Assembly (NCBI GenBank): GCA_022496205.1
Contig: WTXD01000043.1
Location: forward strand, 1-64,000
DNA: 64,000 nucleotides
From: Gloeopeniophorella convolvens
Taxonomy: Eukaryota; Basidiomycota; Agaricomycetes; Russulales
Direction of reading: 5' to 3'
Shown: in pieces, positions 10,419 to 21,176 of the stretch
Position numbering within the stretch: position 1 is the stretch's first letter
Layout of the letters: each line of letters begins with the position of its first letter
Notes under the pieces: generated by a model
The model's database searches: none
Told to the model about the DNA's origin: nothing
Seen by the model: only the letters and a program-made list of their open reading frames with translations
Made by a program: the position numbers and the translations under genes

Positions 10419-11413
10419 TCGTGCACCCACGACTGCGACGAGATCAAGGACGACAGCGGCGGTGGTGGCGCGCGTGGGAACGGCGGTAGCGACTGCGAGA
10501 ACGGCGGCAGTCAGTGCACAAGGGACCGCAGCGGGTGGGAAACTCTAGACAGATTATATCCAATACTATCTCTATTCTTTTGTATGGAGAGGTTTTTTTT
10601 CAGATGTAAGGAAGGCAGAAGCTGAGCAGAAGACTCAGGCAAGCTGAAGGCTGTAAGATGGGCATAAGCAGGCTCTAATCTAGCTCTAAGAGTGCTAAGA
10701 AAGGCTAATCCTGGTAAGCAGGAGTAAGACAGGGGGGTTTTCGTAGAGAACCCGAGGCCCGGATTGCGCTGGGGGCCATCTCACGGTCAAATCCCCTCCG
10801 CAAGAATCCCCCTTTCCCGCCGCCGCAGTCGTGAGCACTGCGGCCTCGGACTCCTCGAGCCCCCTTCAATGCCAGTGTAACGCTGGAGTGGGGCCCAACC
10901 CCGATTTGAAGATTGCGTCCACCCTTGGTTGCTGATCAGTGGGCGCGGTCTTGTCAGCAAGAGTAGGCTGCTAGGGGAGGGGAGTTGTGAAGCACAGGTA
11001 TTTATTTGGAAGTGGTAAGTTGCTTGGCGCGGCCCCTGCTGGCCCCATGAGGCTTTGGGGCCACGCCTCGCGGTTTGCTGAGTCCACGGACTCAACTCGG
11101 ACCCTTTGCTCGGCCCATCACTCATTTTCTTTTATTTATCTTGGCATGCGTTCGGTTTCGGCCGGCCTCGGCCCGCCCCTTGTCCCGCCTCTGCCGCCCT
11201 TCAGACCGGCCCCGGGCCCTACTGCCCGCAGCCACCCCTCATCTCTTTGACTGACTTCGCATTCCACGACCCCCCTCAGCTTACATTCGTTACTTACAAC
11301 CGATTCGTACAAATGGTGGCCGGCCAGTCCAGTAGCTAGCGTCAGGTACCGACCGCGTCTTGTCGTAGTCCGACTGTTGCGGAATATAAATGCTGACCCA
11401 AAAAAAAAAAAAA

Positions 11414-11428
11414 CACGGAACTTCGCGG
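11414..11428. repeat. Right target-site duplication of the 3.4 kb insertion
   Basis: Exact second copy of acacggaacttcgcg, directly preceded by the poly(A) tract. Array-A sequence resumes immediately after it (gcgccaatctcggaaatag at about 11449). Confidence 0.7.
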
Positions 11429-12560
11429 GACGCGCGCGTACGCGACCGCGCCAATCTCGGAAATAGCCGCCGCTAGGGCAAAATGGAGCAGCGCCGGCAC
11501 TTGGCGGCCATTGTTTGCACCTGTATGGTTTCTCAAGTCGCGGTGCGACTCCGCAATTGCAGCAGTCAATCGGATCCTTCGCTAACTCTCATGAGTGGAC
11601 CAGCCTGGATGCAATTCGTTCTACAAGACTTCCTACGTTTCCCTCTGAAGAGTGCTTGGCTTTAGTGACCTCTAAATAGACCCACCGCTTGCCCACCGGT
11701 GACCACAGTCGGGGTCGCCGCTCTACCTAACGAGATCCTTGACGGTTCACCACCTCGGACGCTCATCAGGGACCACGAAATGCACATACAAGCCCTCCTG
11801 GTGCGATTGGGCACATGACTCACAGAGATGGCGACAACTCGGGCTCAGTCTCGGGCCTGGGAGACTCCGGTTGTGCCTTCGTTGCAAAGCGGCCAAATCA
11901 TGGGCGGATATGGCAGGCCCGTCTTGTTCTTTCTCTCTCGGCGTTCATATATCACCATATTACCCACAGATGCTGGCTTGTCGACAAATTTCCCGACGCA
12001 CCGCAAGTTTGACCCTCTCGCCAGACCCCACCCTCAACCGTACATGGCGGCTCTCCGCTCACTCCCCTCGTCTCACTGCACTTACCTTCCCAGTATGCAC
12101 GCAGACGCCATTGTTGGTGGGCATCCCCGAATGTTTTGATGGCGTACCCTATCCTATTTCTAGTCTGCGCTTCTCGTACAATGCTCATTTTGGCCTGCAA
12201 GACGACTGGCCAGCCTTGGCCAGCAGCGGCCAGCGCACGAGACGCGTCAGCGCTCCGGTCCGCGTTCTCCGCGCCCTTCCATAACGCTTACGGCGAGCGT
12301 TTACGCTCAACGTTCAGAGTCGATGCGGCCCCCCTCGCACCCAACGTCGCGCACACTCAATGCAGACTGGACCCCCAGGAAATATAATTCCCGAGCTTTG
12401 GATGCTGGTATTATTCGCTGTCGATGGCATCGACGTGCTCCAGGCCAGCTCGGGCCTCTGTTGGTGCGTCATCAACGCATAGGCACGCGTGGGCCTATTG
12501 ATTCCGCCATCGCATGTAACTCGGATACCATCAGCATCTTTCTCAAAGCGGTCTCCCTGT

Positions 12561-12574
12561 ATGTAACGTTACAT
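12561..12574. promoter_or_regulatory. Perfect 14 bp palindrome ATGTAACGTTACAT, copy A3
   Basis: Identical to the A2 palindrome; 233 bp upstream of the A3 start codon. Confidence 0.5.
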
Positions 12575-12638
12575 GATTGTGAATCTAAGGAGCCTCGTTG
12601 TTGAACTTTGATCATAATTTACCGCGACTCAAACTCAA

Positions 12639-12736
12639 CTTGTGGTGAGACAACGTAATTTGCCGCAGCTTGTGGCAGCGCGCTTGAGTTGTGTCAGGAT
12701 ATCCAAGATCTGAACCCCGCTCGGGCCACCTATAAC
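12639..12736 (+). promoter_or_regulatory. Core promoter of F-box gene A3: twin CTTGTGG and TATA-like box
   Basis: CTTGTGG at 12639-12645 and 12669-12675 (30 bp apart), and TATAAC at 12731-12736, 71 bp before the ATG. Confidence 0.5.
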
Positions 12737-12807
12737 TATCCTACCCTGACTCTCAGTGCGTTCTGTACCTCATTCCCACCAGCCCACTCCCACTCCGAAT
12801 CTATCCA

Positions 12808-14442
12808 ATGCACTCCATCTCGAGCACCAACCGCGATGCAACAGCAGTCAGCTTCCCTCGCTCGACGTGTCCCGCTCTCGAGGGTAAGTATTCCTTCAGC
12901 GTTCCATGTACGCTATGTCTAACATATAACCGAGCAGACCACTGCAACCAGCATATTTCGCGATCGATAAATGTCCTGCCGGACGAAATCCTTCTGGATA
13001 TCTTCGAGCATTACCTCTCTAGATGCATTCGATCTCCATTGGGATGGTCACCTCAACTCAGCTGGTACACGCTCGCTCATGTCTCGACGAGGTGGCGGGA
13101 GGTCATATTCGCGTCGGTACAACGCCTCAACCTGATGTTCTATTGCGATGTCGACCGCCCCGGGTTCAACGCCGAGCTGATTACGCTAACGCCCCCCATC
13201 CCGCTGGTCCTCTTTTCAGAGTTCAAACACAAACATGGATTCGACAGGCTCCTACGCTGTGCGCTTCAATACTGGGATCGCATCTGCCAGCTCGTCATCT
13301 CGGGTTCTCACCAGGTGGTGCATAGGTTTATCGCGGCCACGCCTAATAGACCGGCGTCCTCCCTGGTGGGCATCAGTATCAAAACACCCCATTCACACTC
13401 GGAGTTGGTGTCCGGAGATCGTTCACTCGCCACACCGCTTTCCAGCAACTTCTTACGGGGTCTCGCCCCGCGTCTTACTCACATTACCCTCACCGACATC
13501 TGCCTCAGCATCTTTCCGCCTATGCTGTTCAATTCCACGCATTTCGTGCCGCTGCGCACGCTCACTCTCCGTGGCATGGACCCTGGGTCCATACCCCCCA
13601 GCATGTTCGCTGATGCTCTCCGCGCGGCTCCCCAGCTTACCAGGCTCGTCCTGCATTTTTGTTCTGACCTGTCGAGGAGTCGAGACGTCGCAGAAGGCCT
13701 TCTCCCTGCAACAAACGAAGTCATACGCCTCCCCTCACTCGACCATCTCGACTATCGGGGACCCAGCTGGTGGGTCGAGGCTCTCACTGCGGCCCGACTT
13801 GAAACTCCTACTCTCGACTATGTCGAAGCCATTATCTGGGACTACGGGTTGTCACTCCTGCCAAACCTTTCGGCACTCGTCGCTAATGCTCAAAATCTGC
13901 GTTTTGACAAGGCCTTTGTCGGTTTCGGCCGCAGAACCGTGGACATACGCTTATCCGAGGAGGACCACCAAAGTCTCTTCTTCGAGTTTTGCTGCACAGA
14001 TTTCGAGGATCGGACACGGTCTTTGTCCACACTCTACAATGCCATCGCCGGGAAGCTCTCCACAGTACGAAGAATGACGCTGGTGTCTGTCCATGTCCCG
14101 AATCCGGTCCCCCAGCCCCGACTCTGGTCCAACCTCCTGTTGCCATTAACCGGCCTTCGTTCACTCTGTGTCGAATCGACCATATCCCCCATGCTCGCCC
14201 AAGCTCTATCTCTATCGCAAGCCGGTGGAGTAACGGAGCGGCTTTTCCCCGACCTGCAGCGAATCGTGGTGTTCTTGAGAAAAGTCAACGGCCGCATTGC
14301 GGGGTCGGATGAATTCGCCGACCCGGGACCTGAAGTGTTTGTCCAATACAGGGACGAGCGCAAGTGCGCCGGCCAGACTGTGCCTATTTTGTGGGGCATC
14401 GACCCGGATAGATGCGACTGGAGGGCGGTGCTGGAGGACTGA
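12808..14442 (+). CDS. F-box-like/LRR-type protein, family A copy 3 (intact)
   Basis: Exons 12808-12883 and 12938-14442 (54 nt intron, GTAAGT, CTAAC branch site) give 526 residues. The F-box-like domain is at about residues 39-88 (LPDEILLDIFEHYLSRCIRS, then LAHVSTRWREVIFASVQRLN). Leucine-rich irregular repeats follow (NFLRGLAPRLTHITLTDICL, APQLTRLVLHFCSDLS, LPSLDHLDYRGPSWWVEAL), and the tail PILWGIDPDRCDW is shared by the family. The intron differs from that of A2 by a single base, so these two copies separated recently. Expected to act as an SCF adaptor in nucleus or cytoplasm by family; no substrate evidence is present. Confidence 0.88.
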   Translation: MHSISSTNRDATAVSFPRSTCPALEGKYSFSVPCTLCLTYNRADHCNQHISRSINVLPDEILLDIFEHYLSRCIRSPLGWSPQLSWYTLAHVSTRWREVIFASVQRLNLMFYCDVDRPGFNAELITLTPPIPLVLFSEFKHKHGFDRLLRCALQYWDRICQLVISGSHQVVHRFIAATPNRPASSLVGISIKTPHSHSELVSGDRSLATPLSSNFLRGLAPRLTHITLTDICLSIFPPMLFNSTHFVPLRTLTLRGMDPGSIPPSMFADALRAAPQLTRLVLHFCSDLSRSRDVAEGLLPATNEVIRLPSLDHLDYRGPSWWVEALTAARLETPTLDYVEAIIWDYGLSLLPNLSALVANAQNLRFDKAFVGFGRRTVDIRLSEEDHQSLFFEFCCTDFEDRTRSLSTLYNAIAGKLSTVRRMTLVSVHVPNPVPQPRLWSNLLLPLTGLRSLCVESTISPMLAQALSLSQAGGVTERLFPDLQRIVVFLRKVNGRIAGSDEFADPGPEVFVQYRDERKCAGQTVPILWGIDPDRCDWRAVLED

Positions 14443-14761
14443 AGGAGCTCATATCCTGCTGAGGTAGTCATGATGTTGGAGACGTCCTGGCGTCGGAGCC
14501 CTGGGGTACCAATTGTATTATAATGTGTTCATACTTCTGCTATCCAGACTGCCCCCACCGCACGGGCCATCGTTGCTATATGGTCTACAGCTAGTGGACG
14601 GGCAGCAGATACCATATCAGTGTAGCATGGTATTCATAGTTATATCGAGACGCCGTAAGAGAGTCGCGAGACCAGCGCGAGACTGCAACATAAAACCAAT
14701 CAATGGGGCGGGTCCGACGACTCTGGTAGTGACAGGCGTCGCGCAGCCCAGTGGTCCGATG

Positions 14762-14781
14762 CCAATCCAACGTTGGATTGG
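14762..14781. repeat. Perfect 20 bp palindrome in the A3 3' spacer
   Basis: CCAATCCAACGTTGGATTGG reads identically on both strands. Each half carries a CCAAT core. It lies 320 bp after the A3 stop. It may be a dimer binding site or chance; no repeat of it was noticed elsewhere. Confidence 0.45.
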
Positions 14782-16231
14782 TACATTCCATTCCCAAGTG
14801 TTCTGTAGGGTCAACTGGGCAAGCGGGCGGCAGGGAACATCGTTGAGGGCACACATAGTGACACGCGCGCAGTGCTCAGAGTCGAGCGGACAGGGTGTTG
14901 TGAGATAATTCGGGCGGATAAGACTTAGAATATGCGGCAAATGCGAGAGGGAGGACCTCCCGATAAGGACCCCCGTTCTGAAAGCAGACGTCAGATGAAG
15001 GATCCCGAGGAACTTCGAGGGTTGACGCCGCCATCTGACGGCGGATCCCGAGGCACGAGGGTTTGACGACGCGTCTGCCTCTGGGAGACTACATCCAGCG
15101 CTCCAGCGCCAATCTCCATCGGACTTGGGCGAAGGCCCGGAAATAGCCGCTGCTGCGAATGGCGAGCCTGAGGTTGTTTGGCGGTCCCAATCTCAGGACG
15201 GTCCCAGGCGGTCCCGGTTTGGTCGGATCCTTCTCTGACTTTCAGTGGACCAGCCTGGATGCAATTCGTTCCACGAGACTCCCTATGTTTCCCTCTGAAG
15301 AGTGCTTGGCTTTAGTGACCTCTAAAGGAATCCACCGCTTGCCCACCGGTGACCACAGCCGGGGTCGCCGCTCTACCTAACGAGATCCTTGACGGTTCAC
15401 GCGCTCATCAGGGACCACGAAAGGCACGATTGGGCACATGACTCACAGAGATGGCGACAACTCGGGCTCAGTCCCGGGCCTGGGGCCAAATCATGAGCGG
15501 ATATATGTATGGCAGGCTCGTCTTGATTTTTCCCTCTCGGCGTTCATCTCTCACCATATCACCCACAGACGCTGGTTCATCGACAATCTCTCCGACGCAC
15601 CAGAAATTCGACCCTCTCATCGGACCCCGGCCTCGATCATGACTGGCGGCTCTCCGCTCACTCCCCTCGTCTCACTGCACTTACCTTCCCAGCATGCATG
15701 CGGACGCAACCGTTGGCGGGCATCTTCAATTTCCTCGGTGGCGTACCCCGTTTTGTTTCTAGTCTCAGGTTGCGCTTCTGTACAATGCTTATTTTGGCCT
15801 GCAAGACGACTGGTCAGCCTTCAAGTTGGCCAGCAGCGGCCCCCAGCGCACGAGATGCGTCGGCGCTCCGGTCCGCGTTCTCCGCGCCCTTCCGTAACGT
15901 TTACGGCGAGCGTTTACGCTCAACGCTCAGAGTCGATGCGGCCCCAACGTCGCGCGCACACTCGGCTCGATGCAGACTGGACCCACAATAAATATACTTC
16001 CCGAGCCCTGGATGCTGGTACCGCTTGCCGTCGATGTCATCTACGTGCTCCGGATCAGCTCGGGCCTCTCTTGGTGCGTCACAAACGCATGGGCACGCGT
16101 GCACCTATCGTCACGAACAATATTTTCTTACGACCAGGTTGACAATTAATCCCGCAATTACACGATGTGCATCGCTCCACCGCATGTAGCTCGGATGTCA
16201 TCAGCATCTTTCTCAAAGCGGTCGCCCTGTA

Positions 16232-16243
16232 TGTAACGTTACA
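16232..16243. promoter_or_regulatory. 12 bp palindrome TGTAACGTTACA, copy A4
   Basis: Same position as in A2 and A3 (235 bp before the start codon), with the outermost base pair lost. Confidence 0.45.
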
Positions 16244-16307
16244 CCATTGTGAATCTAAGGAGTTTCGTTGTTGAACTTTGATCATAATTTACCACAACTA
16301 AAATCAG

Positions 16308-16407
16308 CTTGTGGTGAGATGGCGTAATTCGCCGCAGCTTGTGGCAGCGCGCTTGGGCTGTGTCAGGACATTCCAAATTATGAACCCCCGCCTGGGCCAT
16401 TTATAAT
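16308..16407 (+). promoter_or_regulatory. Core promoter of F-box gene A4: twin CTTGTGG and TATA-like box
   Basis: CTTGTGG at 16308-16314 and 16338-16344 (30 bp apart), and TATAAT at 16402-16407, 72 bp before the ATG. Confidence 0.5.
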
Positions 16408-16478
16408 TGTCCTACCCCGACTCTCAGTTCATCCTGTACCCCATTCCCACCAGCCCGCTCCCACTCAGAGTCTATTCA

Positions 16479-18121
16479 ATGCACTCCATCTTGAACACCA
16501 AGCGCGACGCAACGGCGGTCGGCTTCCCTCGTGCAACTTGTCCTGCTCTCGTGGGTAAGTATATTCCTCCGGTCGCGAACACATACCTTGGAGTCTGACA
16601 TGCAATCGAACAGACCACTGTAACCTGCGCGTCTCGATAAATGTGCTGCCGGACGAAATCCTCCTAGATATCTTCGAGCATTACCTCTCTCAATGTCCTC
16701 GATCTGCATTTGGATGGTCACCTCAGTTCGACTGGTTTACGCTCGCGCATGTCTCGGCGAGATGGCGAGAGGTCTTATTTGCGTCAGTACAACGCCTCAA
16801 CCTGATCCTCCAGTGCGACATCGACAGCGACAGGTTCAACGCCGAGATGATTGCACTGGCTCCTTCAGTCCCATTCGCTGTCTTGACAAATCTCGGTCAC
16901 AAGGATAGCTTCGACAGGTTCCTAGGCTGTGCACTTCAATACTGGGATCGCATCTGCCAAATTTTTATCTGGGGTCCCCGGCAGCTGGTGCAGAGGTTGC
17001 TCGCGGCCATGCCTTATAGACCAGCATCCTCACTGGTCTACCTCCGCATTCACACTTCAGATCTGGACCCGGAGACGGAGTCTGACGATCATGGCCTCAA
17101 TATGACACTTCGCACCAACTTCTTGCGGGGTTTTGCCCCGCGCCTTATTCACGTTACTCTGAACGGCATCAGCCCCAACATTCTCTCCTCAATGCTATCC
17201 AACCCAGCGCAGCTTGCGCCGCTACGCTCGCTCATTCTAAATGACATGGACCCTGGATTCATCTCCCTCAGCGCATTATCCGATACCCTTCGCGCCACTC
17301 CGCAGCTTACCAGGCTGTTCCTGCGTTTCGATCACCAACTGCTAAGGAGTAGAGACGTCGAAGAAGGCCCAATACCCGTAACAAGCGACGTCATTCACCT
17401 TTCCTTGCTCATACATCTGTACTATCAGGGGCCTAGCTGGTGGGTCGAAGCTCTCGCTGCTCGACTTGAAACCCCTGCTCTCAAGCATATTGAAACTCGC
17501 ATCCTTGACAAGGATTTCTCAGTCCTACCAAATCTTTCGGCACTTGTCGTTAGTGCTAAAGATCTGCGATTTGACAAAGCAATCGTCAGATATCGATCCG
17601 ACCACGAAGTCATGGAGATGCGCTTATTCGAGAAGGACAACGGCAACTTCTTCCTCGAGTTTTCCTGCACAGAATTGGCCAACCGGACGCGGTCTTTGTC
17701 CAGATTCTCCGAGGCCATCGCGGCGAAGCTGTCCACAGTACGAGTAATGATACTAGCATCCCTCTATAGATGGAACCTGCCCCCCGAATCCCGACCCTGG
17801 CTCAACCTCCTGCTGCCATTCAGTGGCCTTCGTTCGCTCTGCGTCGACCCGGCCTTTTCCATGTTGCTTTGCCACGTCCTTTGCCCATTGCAACCAGGCA
17901 TACTACCAGAAGGGCTTCTCCCTGACCTGCGACGAATCGTGGTACTCATGCCAAAATTTCAAGGTCGCATCATGGGGCCGGATGACTTCGCTGGGCCTGA
18001 AGTGTTTGCCCATTACAGGGACAAACGCAAGAGCAGGGGCCAGACTGTGCCTATTCTGTGGTGCATCGACCCGGACAGATGCAACTGGAGAGCAATATTG
18101 TCGGACTTCGGAAGGAGCTAA
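16479..18121 (+). CDS. F-box-like/LRR-type protein, family A copy 4 (intact)
   Basis: Exons 16479-16554 and 16614-18121, 59 nt intron (GTAAGT donor, CTGAC branch site, CAG acceptor), 527 residues. The 76 nt first exon (MHSILNTKRDATAVGFPRAT...) and the phase-1 junction match the other copies. F-box-like domain LPDEILLDIFEHYLSQCPRS followed by LAHVSARWREVLFASVQRLN, then leucine-rich repeats (NFLRGFAPRLIHVTLNGISP, LAPLRSLILNDMD) and the tail PILWCIDPDRCNW. A small change at the 3' end moves the stop, so the protein ends SDFGRS and its TAA lies inside the gaaggagct motif that follows the stop codon in the other copies. Confidence 0.87.
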
Positions 18122-19387
18122 TATCCCGGCCTGCTGAGGTAGTCATGATTCTGGGACGTCTTGGTGGAGCATCGGATACCAGCGATCAGACTCTTGCTAA
18201 ATATATGGTCTATGTACAGCTAGTAGACGGGCGGTATGGATACCGTGTCAGTGCAGCATAACTTAGCATTCAGAGCTATATTCGTTACATACCTTCGAGA
18301 TACCTCCGCATGTCAGACGGGAAGACCTGAGTGGCCCTCGGGCCTATTGGAACCGAACACGGGACTGGAGTCGGGGCGGAGCCTGGTCGCGCCAGTCTCG
18401 GAAATAGCCGCCGCTGTGACCACTGCGCGGCAGCCTCAGGCTCGCCCCATGGATCTGCAGTAATTCACTCGACGGACAGACGACAAACACTCAGACTTGA
18501 CGCATGAACTGGGTTGCATCCCATCCATCGTGCGCGCCTCCAATAACTTCGCTTATATAACTGGCCCCAATGCTCGCCTTTTGATCCCACTTCCTGCTTT
18601 CGTCACTTTGCCATCTGCCCTGGTGACCTGACAAGGTCCTCTTGGCCGTTTGATGGTCTATTGGTACACCTCGGACGCTTATTGGGGACCACGAACTACA
18701 AAGATAAACTGGTGCAATCAGTACATGAAGGCGACAACTCGGGTTCAGCTCCGAGTCCAGGGGGCTCTAGTTGTGCTCACGGTCTCATTCGCCTCACCTT
18801 CCCGGCCTCCATGCAGACACAATCGTCGGTGGGCATTTCTCAAACACTTCAATAGTGTACCAAATTTCCGTTTCTGGTCTGCGCATCTCATCCGATGCCC
18901 AGTTTGCCCTGCAGTACGACCTACGAGTTGTCTACGAGCGCATGGGACCGAGCCGGCGCTCCGGTCCGCGCCCTCCGACGCACCCTTCCATTACGTCCCC
19001 GGGGTTGGCGCTCCTCTCACATTCATCGCCGTGTGCGCGCTCAACTCGATGCAGACATCCTGCGGTGGTTATACTCCCCAGGTTGGGATGCGGGTACTTG
19101 CCGCAGAAGATGAAATCAACGCCCTCCCTGACCAGCTTGGGCCTGTCTTGGCGCATCATGAGGTACATGGGCCGCACGGGCACGCGGATATCTATTTTGA
19201 CAATATTTTCTTCTGGTCAGACTGATAGTTGATCTCAGAACTATACGATGCACACCACGTCGTACATACAGCTCGGAAGCCAGAGCACCTTTCTCAAAAC
19301 GGACGTCCTGTATGTAACGCTCCATGACTAGAAATTGAGGGGCTTCTTTGTTGTACATTGATCGTAGATTATCACAACATGAATCAG

Positions 19388-19486
19388 CCTGTGGTGACAC
19401 AACATAGTTTGCCGCAGCTTGTGGTAGCGCGCTTGGGCTGTGTCAGGACATCGCAAGATCTGAACCCCGCCCGGGCCACTTATAAA
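19388..19486 (+). promoter_or_regulatory. Core promoter of F-box gene A5: twin (C/T)TGTGG motifs and TATA box
   Basis: CCTGTGG at 19388-19394 (one base changed) and CTTGTGG at 19418-19424, again 30 bp apart; TATAAA at 19481-19486, 69 bp before the ATG. Confidence 0.5.
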
Positions 19487-19554
19487 TACCTTTCCCCAGT
19501 TCGTGCGTCTTGTACCCTATTCCCACCACTCCTCTCCCACCCCGAGTCCATCCA

Positions 19555-21176
19555 ATGCACTCTATCTCAAGCACCGTGCGAGGTGCTGCTGCGGTCAGCC
19601 TCCCTCAATCAACATGTTCCATTCTCAAGAGTAGGTATATCCCTCCAGTCGCGAATATACGCCATGTCTGACATACGATCGATCAGACCACCGCAACCCG
19701 CGCGTTTCGATAAACGTGCTTCCGAACGAGATCCTTCTGGAGATCTTCGAGCATTACCTCTCTGACAATTTTCCATCACCATTGAATTGGTCACCTCAAT
19801 CCGACTGGTGCACGCTCGCACACGTCTCGGAGAGGTGGCGGGAGGTCTTGTTCGCATCGGCACAACGCCTCAACCTGATTTTCCACTGCGATTTCGACGG
19901 CGAAATGTCCAACGCCGAGATGATTCTTCTAGCCCCTCCTTCAGTCCCATTGGCCCTCTCTTCAAAGTCCGGTTACAAACCAGGCCTTGACATGCTCCTA
20001 GACTGTGCACTTCAATACTGGGATCGCGTCGGCCAGATCACTGTCACAGGTTCCCAGCAGGCATTGCAGAGGTTGCTCGCGGCCATGCCTAATAGGCTGG
20101 CACCCTCACTGGTGGATCTCGACATTCACGCTTCACATCGAGACTGGGAGTCGGAGTCCGACGATCATCGCCTCAAATGGACACTCCCCACCAACTTTTT
20201 ACGGGGTCTCGCCCCGCGCCTCACTCGTGTTGTCCTGACCGGAATCAGCCTCAGCCATCTTCCCCTTACTATGCTGTCCAATCCAGCGCATCTCGCTCCG
20301 CTGCGCGCGCTCGATCTCTATAGCATAGATCATGGGTTCATCTCCTTCAACGCGTTAGTCGATACCCTTCGCGCGGCTCCCCAGCTTACCAGGCTCCTCC
20401 TGCATTTCAATCATCACCTGTCCTGGAGCAGAGACGAAGAAGGCCTGTTACCTGCAACAAACGAGATCTTACGTCTCTCCTTACTCAAGCGTCTCGACTA
20501 CCAGGGACCCAGTCGGTGGGTCGAAGCTCTCACGGCTCGGCTCGAAACCCCCGCTCTCAACTTTGTCCAAACTGTCATTCACGACGAGGGTCCCGCAGTC
20601 CTGCCGAACCTCTCAGCGCTTGTCATCAACGCTGAGAGTTTGCGATTCGACAGAGCAACCGTCAGACTCAGCGACAACGTCTTGGAGATACGCTTTTTCC
20701 AGGAGGACCACCGCAACTTCTTGCTCGTTTTTTCATGCATTCAATGTGGCGATCGGACGTGGTCTTTGTTCAAATTCTGCAAGGCTATCGCGGAGAAGCT
20801 GTTCGCAGTACGAAGGCTGGGGGTAGAAGCTCTCTTCCCCCCGGACCCGACCCCCGAACCTCGACCCTGGCTGAACCTCCTGCTGCTATTCAGTGGCCTT
20901 CGTTCGCTCTGCGTCGACCCAAACGGATGCCTGGTTCTTTTCTACGTCCTTCGGCCATCGCAAATAGGCGGGCTACCAGAAGGACTTCTCCCTGACCTGC
21001 GGCGAATCGTGGTATTCATGCGAACACTTCAGGGTCGCACCATGGGGCCGGATGACGCCGCCGGGCCTGCAATGTTTGTCCGATACAGGAACAAACGCAA
21101 GAGCATGGGCCAGACTGTGCCTATTCTGTGGGGTGTCGATCCCGACAGATGCGACTGGCAGGTGGGCGCGAACTGA
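19555..21176 (+). CDS. F-box-like/LRR-type protein, family A copy 5 (intact)
   Basis: Exons 19555-19630 and 19687-21176 (56 nt intron, GTAGGT donor, CAG acceptor), 521 residues. The donor is slightly weaker than in the other copies, but it preserves the exact 76 nt first exon. F-box-like domain LPNEILLEIFEHYLSDNFPS and LAHVSERWREVLFASAQRLN, then repeats (NFLRGLAPRLTRVVLTGISL, APQLTRLLLHFNHHLS, YQGPSRWVEALTARLE) and the tail PILWGVDPDRCDW. Most diverged of the family in the promoter palindrome. Probable SCF substrate receptor by family. Confidence 0.87.

Larger units (their letters stand above)
7992..11413 (+). mobile_element. Non-LTR retrotransposon-like insertion (non-autonomous or degenerate) with poly(A) tail
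   Basis: The segment interrupts the spacer between modules A2 and A3. It is bounded by 15 bp exact direct repeats and ends in 14-15 A residues (11400-11414) abutting the right repeat, which is the signature of target-primed reverse transcription, oriented plus. No reverse transcriptase or endonuclease motif was recognised and no convincing frame exceeds about 240 codons, so it is non-autonomous, heavily decayed, or a retrocopied non-coding transcript. Internally it is a patchwork: CT-rich DNA at 8400-8540, a CpG-poor AT-rich block at 8700-9240 with telomere-like repeats, a GA-rich stretch at 9290-9370, GC-rich trinucleotide repeats, a second CpG-poor block at 10545-10735, then a GC-rich 3' end. 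Nested insertions are possible. Confidence 0.65.
11429..15110 (+). repeat. Tandem module A3
   Basis: Third copy, beginning at the target site of the insertion, with the ccaatctcggaaatagccgcc landmark at about 11451 and cacttggcggccattg at about 11497. Positions 11500-12550 hold the duplicated upstream region without a supported gene. The 3' spacer 14443-15110 is gene-free; it contains a 20 bp palindrome and a small imperfect duplication at about 14995-15080. Confidence 0.7.
15115..18400 (+). repeat. Tandem module A4
   Basis: Fourth copy. It starts at ccaatctccatcggacttgg (about 15110), a landmark that also begins the truncated copy at 21507. The gene-free region 15115-16230 is the duplicated upstream segment, with no reading frame shared by all copies. 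Confidence 0.7.
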
